From Pleurotus ostreatus/Saccharomyces cerevisiae fusant (Eukaryota; Opisthokonta), in assembly GCA_024196135.1 (NCBI GenBank), contig JAMQCK010000677.1, positions 1 to 17,895 on the forward strand: a DNA stretch of 17,895 nt, written 5' to 3'. Positions 8,401-15,533 of this stretch are shown here, piece after piece. The stretch's first letter is position 1, and each line of letters begins with the position of its first letter. A model generated the notes under the pieces. The model saw only the letters and a list, made by a program, of their open reading frames with translations. It made no database searches and was not told the origin of the DNA. The position numbers and the translations under genes are program-made.

Positions 8401-11400
8401 GCGGGCGGGATCGCCTGTATGAGCGTCTCGAGCACGTGCATGCGGTCTTCGAGGGTGGCGGTGCGGCTGGGGAGGGTTCAGTATGGATGTTAGAGAAGGG
8501 GAGAGGGGAAGGGGGTTAGAGTTTGAGTGGGGATATGGTGGGTGAAGTTTATGATTAGGGTGGGGGATGGTTAGTTGGGGGGAGGGAGAGGGGAGGGTGA
8601 AGGGAAGGGGGAAGGAGGGGAGGGGAGGGAAGGGAGAGGGGAGGGGGAGGGGGGAAGGGGGGAGAAGGGTGTGTGAGTAATGCGAACACATATGGTGGGT
8701 GAAGTTTGGGATGCGTGAGGGGGGAGGGAAGGGAGGGGAGGTGTGCGTAAGGATAGCTCTCGCGCGAAGCGAGAGAACTGTATAGTAGACCTTTGACCCC
8801 TTCTCCCCTCGCCCCCTTCCCATCCCCTTCCCCTCTCCCCTCGCTCCATCCCCCACCACACTCAACACCCTCTCCTCTCTCCTCGCCCTCCTCCCCCCCC
8901 CTTTAGGGGGTGGCAAACACATCCCACTATCACCCCTCGCTCCACACCAATCAAAAAAACCACAACCAACATATAATGGGCTCCCGCCCAAAGACAGACC
9001 AAAACTCACCGACTCTTATGCGCATGACTCCGCTTCCCCGGCTCCTCGAACGTGCACGACGAGCTCGCGGTGAGGCAGGCTTGACAGGGGTGCCCCTCGT
9101 CGCACTTGATGCGGCGGCGGCTGGGGGGTTTATGAGCGTTAGCGAATGGACGTTTTGTAAGTTTGATTATGGGGGTGGAAGGGGGTTAGCGAATATTGTT
9201 ATAAGAAGGTTGATTATAGGGGGTGAAGGGAATGTTTGGGAATTAATATAGAACAAACAGAGTCAGTGTTTGATTATGGGGGGTGAAGGGAATGTTTGGG
9301 GAAGGCGAAGGGGCGAGGGGGAGAGGGAAAGGGGAAGGGGCGAAGGGGGGAGGGGGAGGCGAGAGGGCGAAGGGAAAGGGGGCGAAGGGGCGAATGGGGA
9401 AGGTAGGGACGGGGAGAAGGGGTGAAGGGGCAGCGAATGGACGAAGGGGCGAAGGGGGAGGGGATAGGGTCGGTTGCGGTCGACGCGGCTCGAACGCCGC
9501 CCCCGAGGCGCCCGCCCCCCGACGATGTAGTCGCAGCCCCCCGACGCCGCCGTTAGCGACGCCCCCGAGACGCTCGGAGCCCCCGAAAGGGCGACGCAGT
9601 CGGCGCCACTACCCCCCATCCCACGGTCGCGCACACCTCGAGTCACCCCCGAGACGCTCGGAGCCCCCAAACGAGCGACGCCGCCCCCGACGATGTAGTC
9701 GCAGCCCACCGACGACGCAGTCGACGCCACTACCCCCCGCCGCCCCATAAGCGACACCCCCCAGACGCTCGCAGCCCCCCTGACGACGCAGTCGACGTCG
9801 CTCGCCCGCCGCCCTCGAACGTCGCTCAGACGACGCCCATAAGCGACGCCCCCGACGCTCGGAGCCCCCAAAAGAGCGCCGCTGGCCCGCCGCTCACACC
9901 CCGAGTCGCCCCTCGAAAGAGCGATACCCATCGAGGCGCTCGCCCCGTCAGCGACACCGTCGAGACGCTCAGAGCCCCCGAAAGAGCGACGCAGTCGGCG
10001 CACCCCCCCGAGGCACACGACGTAGTCGCAGCCCCTGGACGCCGTTGACGTCCCGCTAGCTCCCGACGCCCCGCTCGCCCCCATCGCCGTTGGCGACCGC
10101 TAGCTCCCGCCGGACCGACGACGCGTCGCAAGCGTATGGGTACACGACGCCGTTGGCGACGGCGCACGACGAAGAGGTGCACGACGCCCCGCTCGTCCCC
10201 AACGTCGTTGGCGACGGCGCACGTGTATGGGTCCAAAGCACCAAACTCGAAAAAAACCCCGAACACCAAAAAAACCCCGAACCCGAACACCAAAAAAAAC
10301 CCGAACACCAATCTATCACTCACCGACACCGATCGCACGCCCTGCAAAAGGGAAGAAAGGGGGAGTGTCAGCATTGGCTCGCGATCAAAGTCGGAGTGGG
10401 CAGCGTTCGTTCTCATCCGCATTCTTCCGCACGTTCACTCCGCTCGCGTCCCACGCAGGACGAAGTCAACGTTCGCGTCCCTCTATCTCCTCGCCCTCAA
10501 ACCCTTCCCTTCCCCCACCCCAACTCCCCATCCACTCCCCACCCCAACCCCCAACCCTCCCTCACTCCCTTCACCCACCCCCTCATACTCTTTCCGTGGG
10601 AAAGGTATCCATTCAACCCAAGATGATATGATATCGGATAGAAAGAACAGATAACACAAAACCCATTCCCCCTCACTCGCCAATCCAACCAAAAAAAAAA
10701 CAAACCAAAACTCACCGACTCAGCTTGAACCGGCGCTCCTTCAGGATCGAGCTGGGCGGGAGGGGGAGTGGTTAGCGGGGTCTTGGGAGGAAGGAGAGGA
10801 AGGAAGAGAGGAAAGTGAGAGGGGATGGGTGGGGAGAGTAGTGGGGAGGATGGGTGGCGGTGGCGGGTGTGATGAGACCTGCACCACGTATAGTCGCGCG
10901 TGCTCTCCTGAATCCAGTCGACCACACAAGACTCGAACTCACCTCGTCTGACTCCCACCCGCCCCTTCTCCTATTCCCGCTCCGGACCGATCTCCTATTC
11001 CCGCTCCGGACCGATCTCCTACCCCACTCCCGCCCGCCGCGTTCAGCGTCGAGCTGGAGGGCTTCAAAGTCGACGAGGAGGGCGCGAGGGTGGATGAGGA
11101 AGCTGTTAGGTCTGTCAGCATTCGATGCGAAGGTTAGGAAGAGACGCATGTGAGGGTTAGAGGTGGGGGGGAGACACGCGAAGAGAAGAGGGAGGGGAAG
11201 GGGGGAGGGGAGGGGAGGGAGGAGGGGAGGGTTAGGGGTGAGGGGGGAGGGAAGAGGAGGGAAGAGGGGGAGGTGGGTGGGGGAGGGTTAGAGGGAGGGA
11301 AGAGAGGAGGGGTGGGAGGGGGATAACGCCTGAGGGGTGGGGGAGGGAAGAGAAAGGAAGACACATAAGGGAGAGAACACGCCTGGCGGCGCGTGAAGAG

Positions 11401-11829
11401 AGGGAGCGGACGAAGGGGGAAGCGAGCGCCGCGAGCATTGACGAACCCCCCTAGCGGGGAGTGGACGAGCGCAGCACGCGAAGGAGAACTCCGCGCAGGA
11501 TGGAAGCCGACTGTCCTCCAGCGCAGGGGGATGACAGGTACGGAAGACACAAGGGCGAGGTGGGCGGCTGCGAGCAGTCTGAAAGGGAGAGAAAGGAAGA
11601 CACAAGGAATGAATGAAGACCGCCCGCGATCACAACTCGCACTCCCTCACCCCTCCTCCTCCCCTCCTCCTCCTCCCCACACGCCCCCCACACTCCCCCT
11701 CCCCCACAACCTCCTCCTCCTCCACAAACACCAAAACTCAAACGAACAAGAACCACACCACTTACCCTCCCCCTCCTCGCGCGGCTCTGCGGAGCCGGCC
11801 TTGACGGACGCGGTCTTGACGGGCGGCAT
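2423..11829 (-). CDS. Zn(II)2Cys6 fungal transcription factor with Fungal_trans domain, 1369 aa, 20 exons
   Basis: Exons in transcript order: 11829-11766, 11102-10943, 10751-10716, 10341-10324, 9120-9010, 8466-8364, 7885-7838, 7601-7497, 6840-6690, 6614-6533, 6334-6201, 6137-5892, 5719-5481, 5415-5234, 5173-4695, 4622-4393, 4330-4069, 4003-3740, 3668-3335, 3284-2423. They sum to 4110 nt and stay in frame throughout. The ATG is set by an in-frame TAA 15 nt upstream (11842-11844). Domains: Ser/Gly-rich N terminus (1-80); zinc cluster C89-C115 with spacing C-x2-C-x6-C-x5-C-x2-C-x6-C, preceded by [14 protein letters not shown]; heptad helix at about 135-149; Asn/Gly linker 216-336; Fungal_trans region 338-985, with [89 protein letters not shown] and [16 protein letters not shown]; disordered Ser/Pro/Gly tail to 1369. 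The family binds DNA, usually as a dimer at CGG half-sites, and acts in the nucleus. Target genes are unknown. The least certain part is exon 16, which could hide one more small intron near 4450-4520. Confidence 0.93.
2638..2696 (-). repeat. In-frame 18-bp coding repeat (GLGHSG units)
   Basis: Inside exon 20, three near-identical 18-bp units code for [12 protein letters not shown] and GLGHPG. They sit in the Gly-rich C-terminal tail after a segment with alternating Asp and Val. The unit length keeps the frame, so copy number can vary without breaking the protein. Confidence 0.85.
2905..2985 (-). repeat. In-frame 24-bp coding repeat (SPSQRF units)
   Basis: GAAGCGCTGCGA on the plus strand recurs at 2909, 2933 and 2957, exactly 24 bp apart. 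On the minus strand this gives eight-residue units with [16 protein letters not shown] and SQRFASSS. A looser version of the same pattern, SPS-x2-FG, continues upstream in the protein ([20 protein letters not shown]), so the whole tail appears built from expanded Ser-Pro-aromatic units. Confidence 0.85.
5731..5791. repeat. Intron 12 minisatellite, 21 bp x 3
   Basis: CGTAAGCAATGGGATCATAA starts at 5731, 5752 and 5773 inside the 172-nt intron 12 (5720-5891). It is the main reason this intron is longer than its 60-75 nt neighbours. The unit was not seen elsewhere in the window. Confidence 0.85.
6439..6510. repeat. Intron 10 minisatellite, 18 bp x 4
   Basis: GCCTACACCTCC starts at 6439, 6457, 6475 and 6493, an exact 18-bp period, inside the 198-nt intron 10 (6335-6532). 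On the minus strand the units read as Gly-Gly-Val-Gly-type codons, but the frame meets a stop at 6364-6366 before the acceptor, so it is intronic. Confidence 0.88.
6841..7496. repeat. Intron 8 (656 nt) with several private repeats
   Basis: Intron between exons 8 and 9. It holds a 30-bp direct repeat (7091-7120, 7121-7150) centred on the palindrome CTTCAGTCGGACTGAAG, with one mismatch in copy 2. It also holds a direct repeat of about 24 bp containing CACCAAACGGCG and CACCGACGCTA, and a repeat of about 28 bp with CACACATCCAGG and CCTCTGCTTTCA (together about 7364-7470). No exon-like sequence with conserved motifs is visible. Confidence 0.75.
7602..7837. repeat. Intron 7 (236 nt) with a 27-bp direct repeat
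   Basis: CAGATATACAAGGGGG occurs at 7677 and 7704, a 27-bp period, within the intron between exons 7 and 8. The branch site near the acceptor reads CGCTAACGCTCAC on the minus strand. Confidence 0.75.
7886..8363. repeat. Intron 6 (478 nt): 27-bp minisatellite plus C-rich tract
   Basis: Three 27-bp units beginning GGGTGATTAGCACGCGAG start at 7892, 7919 and 7946. A C-rich low-complexity tract (about 8040-8120) with repeated CCGCCCTCTTCACC follows, then a stretch rich in A and C up to the donor. No coding signal was found. Confidence 0.8.
8467..9009. repeat. Intron 5 (543 nt): opposed G-rich and C-rich arms
   Basis: On the plus strand, 8570-8740 is almost pure G and A (many runs of three or more G). 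Positions 8793-8903 are almost pure C and T. Between them lies the perfect 7-bp hairpin CTCTCGC-GCGAA-GCGAGAG (about 8757-8775). The arms are partly complementary. The frame across the intron is open by composition only. Confidence 0.75.
9010..9120 (-). other. Exon 5 (111 nt): second half of the zinc cluster and basic flank
   Basis: Starting inside Arg93, it codes for [16 protein letters not shown] and continues to a third segment with CTFEEPGKR and HAHKS. It contributes cysteines 99, 105, 108 and 115 and the basic residues that normally contact the CGG half-site and start the linker. The acceptor follows CCCCCCAG, with GCTAACG as branch site, and the donor is GTGAGT. Both ends are phase 2. 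Confidence 0.92.
9121..10323. repeat. Intron 4 (1203 nt): composite repeat intron inside the zinc cluster
   Basis: Four blocks are visible. At 9163-9300, three copies contain GATTATGGGGGTGAAGGG-like sequence. At 9300-9470 there is a GA-rich tract. At 9480-10080 lies a degenerate CG-rich repeat in which GAGACGCTCGGAGCCCCC recurs near 9568, 9652, 9770, 9856 and 9962, together with GACGACGCAGTCG and GATGTAGTCGCAGCCC motifs. At 10249-10311, next to the donor, there are three units of about 18 bp with CCCCGAACACCAAAAAAA. Retention would read CGG TGA straight after Cys92. Confidence 0.85.
10324..10341 (-). other. Micro-exon 4 (18 nt): first half of the zinc cluster
   Basis: The exon supplies the end of Arg87 and the codons for A-C-D-R-C, giving cysteines 89 and 92. 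It is bounded by a good acceptor (pyrimidine run then TTTTGCAG, with CTGAC about 25 nt upstream as branch site) and a GTGAGT donor. Both boundaries are phase 2, so the 18 nt can be included or left out without changing frame. It is essential to the family motif: without it the cluster has only four of six metal ligands. Confidence 0.9.
10342..10715. repeat. Intron 3 (374 nt): C-rich low-complexity intron
   Basis: Separates exon 3 from the 18-nt micro-exon. The central part, about 10493-10590 on the plus strand, is built from CCCCACCCCAACCCC-like runs; there is an A10 run next to the donor. Branch CTGAC and TTTTGCAG mark the acceptor. No gene-like content. Confidence 0.75.
10966..11020 (-). 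repeat. In-frame 24-bp coding repeat in exon 2
   Basis: Two copies of a 24-bp unit containing CTATTCCCGCTCCGGACCGA code for the repeated octapeptide DRSGAGIG. Next to them, exon 2 also holds three copies of an SSSTL(A/K/N) unit. Both repeats lie in the disordered region before the zinc cluster. Confidence 0.8.
11103..11765. repeat. Intron 1 (663 nt): G-rich and C-rich low-complexity tracts
   Basis: On the plus strand, 11157-11345 is G/A-rich with many GGGGAGGG-like runs, and 11638-11745 is C/T-rich. The sequence between them is of mixed composition and shows no recognisable exon. Donor GTAAGT follows exon 1 and CTAACAG marks the acceptor. Confidence 0.7.
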
Positions 11830-12000
11830 GGTGTGGTTAGGTTAGGTGTGGAGGTATGTTGGTGAGGGTGATGTAGTGGGTGTTGAGGTGTTGAGGGATG
11901 GTGAGGTGGTAGGTGGTAGGTGAGGGATGGTGAGGTGGTAGGTGGTAGGTGAGGGATGGAAGGGATGGGTGTGTCGAAGGTACGCTAAGGACGGCGGTAA
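11830..12000. repeat. 5' flank of the gene with a 29-bp tandem repeat
   Basis: Two exact 29-bp units beginning GAGGGATGGTGAGGTGGTAG occupy 11893-11921 and 11922-11950, with a partial third after them. On the gene's own strand this is a C/A/T-rich leader ending in CACACCATG, a good initiation context. No clear TATA box is visible, so the transcription start cannot be placed. Confidence 0.75.
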
Positions 12001-12660
12001 GCATCGCCCTCCTCGCCGCGGGGCACGGGCACGTACCTGCGACGCTGAGCTGTGTGTCCTGAGGTGTTCGGGAGGTGCGTACGGCGAGCGTGTTGTGCGA
12101 AGGTGTTCGAGGGGTGAGAGCGATGTGGCTGGTGCGCCGGGTCGGGTGTGGGGTCGAGCGCGATGCGTACTCCTTCCGCTCGATGCGTACGACTCCCGCT
12201 TGATGCGTATGCGTACTCCTCCTGCTCGATGCGTATGCGTACTCCTTCCGCTCGCTACGTATGCGCCTGCTCCTAGTTCCGCGCTTCTTGCTCTGCGCGC
12301 GCTAGTCGAGTTCCGGGCGTCGGGGATGCGGGGTGCGAATGCGCGGGCGTGCGTGGATGACGGGGGTGGGTGTGCGCCCAGACGGTGTGTCAGACGAAGT
12401 GGCTGCGTGAGACGAGCTCGGCGTGTGAGGAGTCGGGCTGTCGGTGTCGGCGTCTTCGGGCTCGACGTGTTCGGGCTCGACGCTCGTCGTCGCTGGTCGC
12501 GCTCTTAGTGGGTGTTCGCAGAGAAGAGGGAGTTGTGGTGATCAGTCAATCGGCGGCGTGACCCCCGCGAAGACGACCCCCACAGAATTCGCGGGCCCCT
12601 GATAGGTCCGTGACCACGCGAGCGTGACGGTGACGCGCTAATTCCATTGTCGAGTCACAC
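12001..12660. repeat. GC-rich intergenic block with GATGCGTACTCC repeats
   Basis: GATGCGTA motifs followed by CTCCTTCCGCTC-like sequence recur at 12162, 12182, 12202 and 12228, with a decayed copy near 12255; spacing is 20 or 26 bp. A 188-codon open frame spans the area but is Arg/Cys/Val-rich, repeat-derived and has no recognisable domain, so I do not call it a gene. Confidence 0.6.
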
Positions 12661-13680
12661 GTTACGCCCGCGTGACCGATGTCGGCCGATCACCGAGATC
12701 CTGGGTGTTCTCCCGATGTGAGGGCCCCCGACGACGTTTTCCTCGCCCGACACCTTCTCACGGACGCACCCCCTTCTCATCGCCACGCCCCTTCCCACCG
12801 CCTCGCCCCCTTCTGCTCACCACGACGACGGGCACTTCCCTTCCTGACCCCCATCCCGCCCTCCCCTTCCAACGCGCCGGCACCGCCTCCCCCTTCCCCA
12901 ACCGATCGATCGGCCCCGCATGACGTGCTGTCCCTCGCATAAGCGCCTTGGCTATAACCCCGCATGACCCCCGCCGACCCCAGCCTCCATCGCGCGGGGG
13001 AAATGGTCGCGTATACTCCCGCGCCCAGGCCTCCCCCGCAGCTGATGGTGGCGGCCGTGGTGGCTGTTTGCGCACGCGAGGCCACCCTTTGTATTCGACG
13101 CGAGCGCGCAGGCACCGATGGCGCCCGCCCTTTATTATGTGTACGTCGCGCGCCCCTGCGTCGCCTTTCGCCCCCCCATAAACTCGTACTGCCAGCCTCC
13201 TTCGACGGCTTTGTGACGGCGCGTACGCTTTCCAATCCCTCTTTCCCTTTCTATAGATCCTCTCGTCCGCCCTGTCTCCCCTTCCCTACCTCTCATCCTC
13301 CAATCCCCTCCCCCCTTCCCTCGCTAGTGCGAGCTCCCTTTGGCCTTCTTCATTGACTTCATTGACCCGCTCACCCTCCTTTAACCCGCTCACCCGCGCT
13401 TATAGACTCTTATCCCCTCTATTGACCCGCACGGCCTCGTTGCTTATTCATTCGCGCGCGCATACACAATCTTATTCAAAGATGTGACCAATGGCGACGC
13501 GCCGCGTTCTGATCTTTGGTTGGCCGACTTTCTGGACGTCTTTCGCGCGAGAGTACGCTTGTCTCCGCGCGCGATCATATTTCAAGGGCGCCATCTCGTT
13601 CATCACTGGGCGCGTATATCGTTCATAACTGAGCTGGATATACGCGACTGGACGAGCTCTTGGGTATGTGTACATTCATC
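12661..13680. other. No gene seen; intergenic DNA of mixed composition
   Basis: This is the least repetitive kilobase of the right-hand region. It contains C-rich stretches, small repeats of TTGACCCGCTCAC near 13360-13440, and TATAA-like words (CTATAACC near 12952, TTATAG near 13402). It could hold promoter sequence for the transcription factor or for a gene beyond the window, but nothing decides this. Confidence 0.5.
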
Positions 13681-13780
13681 CTCTCCCCTCTCCCCTCTCC
13701 CCGCTCCCCGCGCCACTCTCCCCTCTCCCCTCTCCCCTCTCCCCTCTCCCCTCTCCCCTCTCCCCTCTCCCTCCCCTTTT
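13681..13780. repeat. CTCTCCC heptanucleotide microsatellite
   Basis: A tandem run with a 7-bp period (CTCTCCC). A short imperfect part lies at 13681-13700, and about eight uninterrupted copies lie from 13716 to about 13772. Pure pyrimidine on the plus strand. Confidence 0.93.
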
Positions 13781-13865
13781 CCCATCCTCTCCTAAACCCT
13801 TTCCCAATCGCATCGCATCGCCGCGCTTCTCGCGTCGAGCGGCTAGGGCGCGCCGCCCTGTGGCA

Positions 13866-14178
13866 CGGTGTCAAGTCGAGCGCGCCAGCCAGCCTTTTAC
13901 GACGGTGTCAAGTCGAGCGCGCCAGCATTTCGAGCGCGGTGTCAAGGGCGCCAGCCCTTTCGGCGCGGTGTTGAGCGCCGCGCCCTTTCCTCGCGGTGTC
14001 AAGGGCGCCAGCCCTTTCGGCACGGTGTCGAGCGCGCCAGCCCTTTCGGCGCGGTGTCGGGCGCGCCAGCCCTTTCGGCTAGGGAGTGTCGAGCGCGCAT
14101 CGGCAGTCTTTCCGCACGGCGTCAAGTCGAGCGCGCCAGCCCTCTCTAAGGGCTTTCGCCACCCTCTCTAAGGGCGAC
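13866..14178. repeat. Minisatellite with GTCAAGTCGAGCGCGCCAGC units, cluster 1
   Basis: About eight degenerate units of 33-40 bp each carry CGGTGTCAAG or CGGTGTCGAG, then GCGCGCCAGCC and CTTTCGG. The cluster ends in the direct repeat CCCTCTCTAAGGGC (near 14140 and 14162). Related units recur at 14975-15095. Confidence 0.85.
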
Positions 14179-14183
14179 CTGGA

Positions 14184-14373
14184 TCGGACGCAGCGTTGGG
14201 GGTGACGCGCGCTCGCCGGCTGCAGTCGCCGACCGCCCTCGCTGACCGCAGTCGTGGACGCGTCGCCTCCTTCGCTCAGCATCACCACCTTTCGTTGCGC
14301 GTCGTCCTCGTTTGTCGCGCGATGTCCTCCATTCGTTGCGCATCGCCCCCTTCTGTTGCGCTTCGTCCTCGCC
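14184..14373. repeat. CGCAGTCG and TTTCGTTGCGCG repeats, cluster 1
   Basis: After GGACGCAGCGTTGG there are two GACCGC-CTCG/GACCGCAGTCGTGGACGCG units. Four 20-21 bp units of TTTCGTTGCGCGTCGTCCTC type follow, from 14290 to 14373. Both motifs return in later clusters in the same order. Confidence 0.8.
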
Positions 14374-14660
14374 TCCCTTCCCTTACCTCCCCTCACCCCT
14401 CCCCTTCCCCTTACTCATCCCTTCCCTTGTCCCTTACTCCCCTTTCTCCCTTGTCCCTTACTCCCCTTACTCACCCCTCTCGCACTCTCCCCTTACTCCC
14501 CTTACCTTCCCTCACTCATCTCTTCCGCCGCCTCCCTCTTCTCGCCTCCTCCCCGCCCTATCTCCCCCCCACCCTTCACTCCTCACCACCCTTCACTCCT
14601 CACCACCCTTCACTCCCTTCTCCCCCCCTTCCATCCCCCCTCTCTCCTCTCGTGCCCGTC
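14374..14660. repeat. CT-rich low-complexity tract
   Basis: Nearly pure pyrimidine on the plus strand, made of CCCCTTACTCCCCTT-like and CACCACCCTTCACTCCT-like short tandem units. Stop codons need purines, so all three forward frames stay open here by composition alone. Confidence 0.9.
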
Positions 14661-14812
14661 GCCGCCCAGCGTCGCCTCCCTTCGGTTGCGCGACGCCTCC
14701 GTTTCGTTGCGTGTCGTTGTTTTTCGTTATGCGTCATCCTCTTTCGATGCGCGTCGTCCCCTTTCGTTGCGCGACGCCCCCTTTCGTTGCGCGACACCCA
14801 CCTTCCCCTTTC
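14661..14812. repeat. TTTCGTTGCGCG repeat, cluster 2
   Basis: Six units of about 20 bp have TTCG starts at 14681, 14703, 14723, 14743, 14763 and 14783. The cluster is preceded by GCCGCCCAGCGTCGCCTCCC and followed by CGACACCCACCTTCCCC. The same flanks surround cluster 3. Confidence 0.85.
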
Positions 14813-14974
14813 GCACCCCTCCTTCCCTTGTCCCTTACTCCCCTCCCCTTCACCCCAACCCTCCCGCCACTCACCCGTCTCGCATGCCCACTCTCCGTCC
14901 TTCAATAGCCTCCCTTTCCTCAACGCCGTGCGGAGCCGGTCAGAGGCGCATCAAGCACTGGCGAGAGCGCAGCC

Positions 14975-15095
14975 TTTCGCCACGGTGTCAAGTCGAGCGC
15001 GCCAGCCAGCCTTCGCCACGGCGTCAAGTCGAGACGCGCCAACCTTTCCGCACGGTGTCAAGGGCTTTCGCCACCCTCTCTAAGGGCTTTCTCAA
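14975..15095. repeat. GTCAAGTCGAGCGCGCCAGC repeat, cluster 2
   Basis: Three units, then GGCTTTCGCCACCCTCTC at 15063, which matches 14151 in cluster 1 (offset 912 bp). A new GGACGCAGCGTTGG follows at 15105 (offset 919 bp from 14186). Confidence 0.85.
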
Positions 15096-15232
15096 GGCTT
15101 GTTCGGACGCAGCGTTGGATGAGACGCGCGTTGGGGGAGATGCGCGTCGGGGGAGATACGCGTTGAGGACCGCCCAGGTCTTCGCCGAATACACGTGCCC
15201 TCGTCCTCGCCCGCCGAAGTGGTGGAACGCCC

Positions 15233-15362
15233 TCGCCGACCGCAGTCGGGGACGCGCGCTCGCTGACCGCAGTCGTGGACGCGCCCCGCCGACCGCAGTC
15301 CTGGACACGCGCTCGCCGACCGGAGTCGTGGAACGCGTCCTCGCCGATCGCGGCCGCGGACG
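15233..15362. repeat. GACCGCAGTCGTGGACGCG minisatellite
   Basis: Five degenerate units of about 25-30 bp each contain GCCGACCGCAGTC or GCTGACCGCAGTC, then GGACGCG and GCTC. It is an expansion of the two units present at about 14226-14262. Confidence 0.85.
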
Positions 15363-15533
15363 CGTGCTCGGAAGGAAGGGAGGAAAGGAGTGCCCTCGTC
15401 CTTTTCGCAGTTTCGCTGCTGCCTCCCCTTCCCCTACAAAGGGCGCGTCGCCGCGCGTCGCATTCTTTCCCTCACTCCCCTCTCCTCTCCTTTCCTCCCT
15501 TCTCGCCCTCCCCTTTCCTCTTCACCTTCAATC

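Noticed and set aside
9263..10084. A 273-codon minus-strand frame as an extra exon of the transcription factor
   Set aside because: It lies inside intron 4, between the two halves of the zinc cluster. Including it would break the conserved C-x2-C-x6-C spacing, and it is made of tandem repeats and a low-complexity end.
10926..10950. B-box-like GAGTTCGAGTC on the minus strand
   Set aside because: It is the exon 2/intron 2 donor junction, and no cloverleaf can be drawn around it.
2423..11829. Naming the regulator as a specific known gene (for example a xylanase regulator)
   Set aside because: The Fungal_trans family is sometimes described as xylanolytic-activator-like, but the zinc cluster here does not look like the XlnR sequence I know, so no symbol or pathway is justified.
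11832..11845. Telomere-like GGTTAGGTTAGG
   Set aside because: Only two hexamer-like copies immediately upstream of the start codon; the other strand simply provides a CTAAC-containing leader.
11942..12508. A 188-codon plus-strand open frame as a divergent gene
   Set aside because: Arg/Val/Cys-rich translation driven by GATGCGTAC repeats, no recognised domain, no splice signals of the type used by the real gene.
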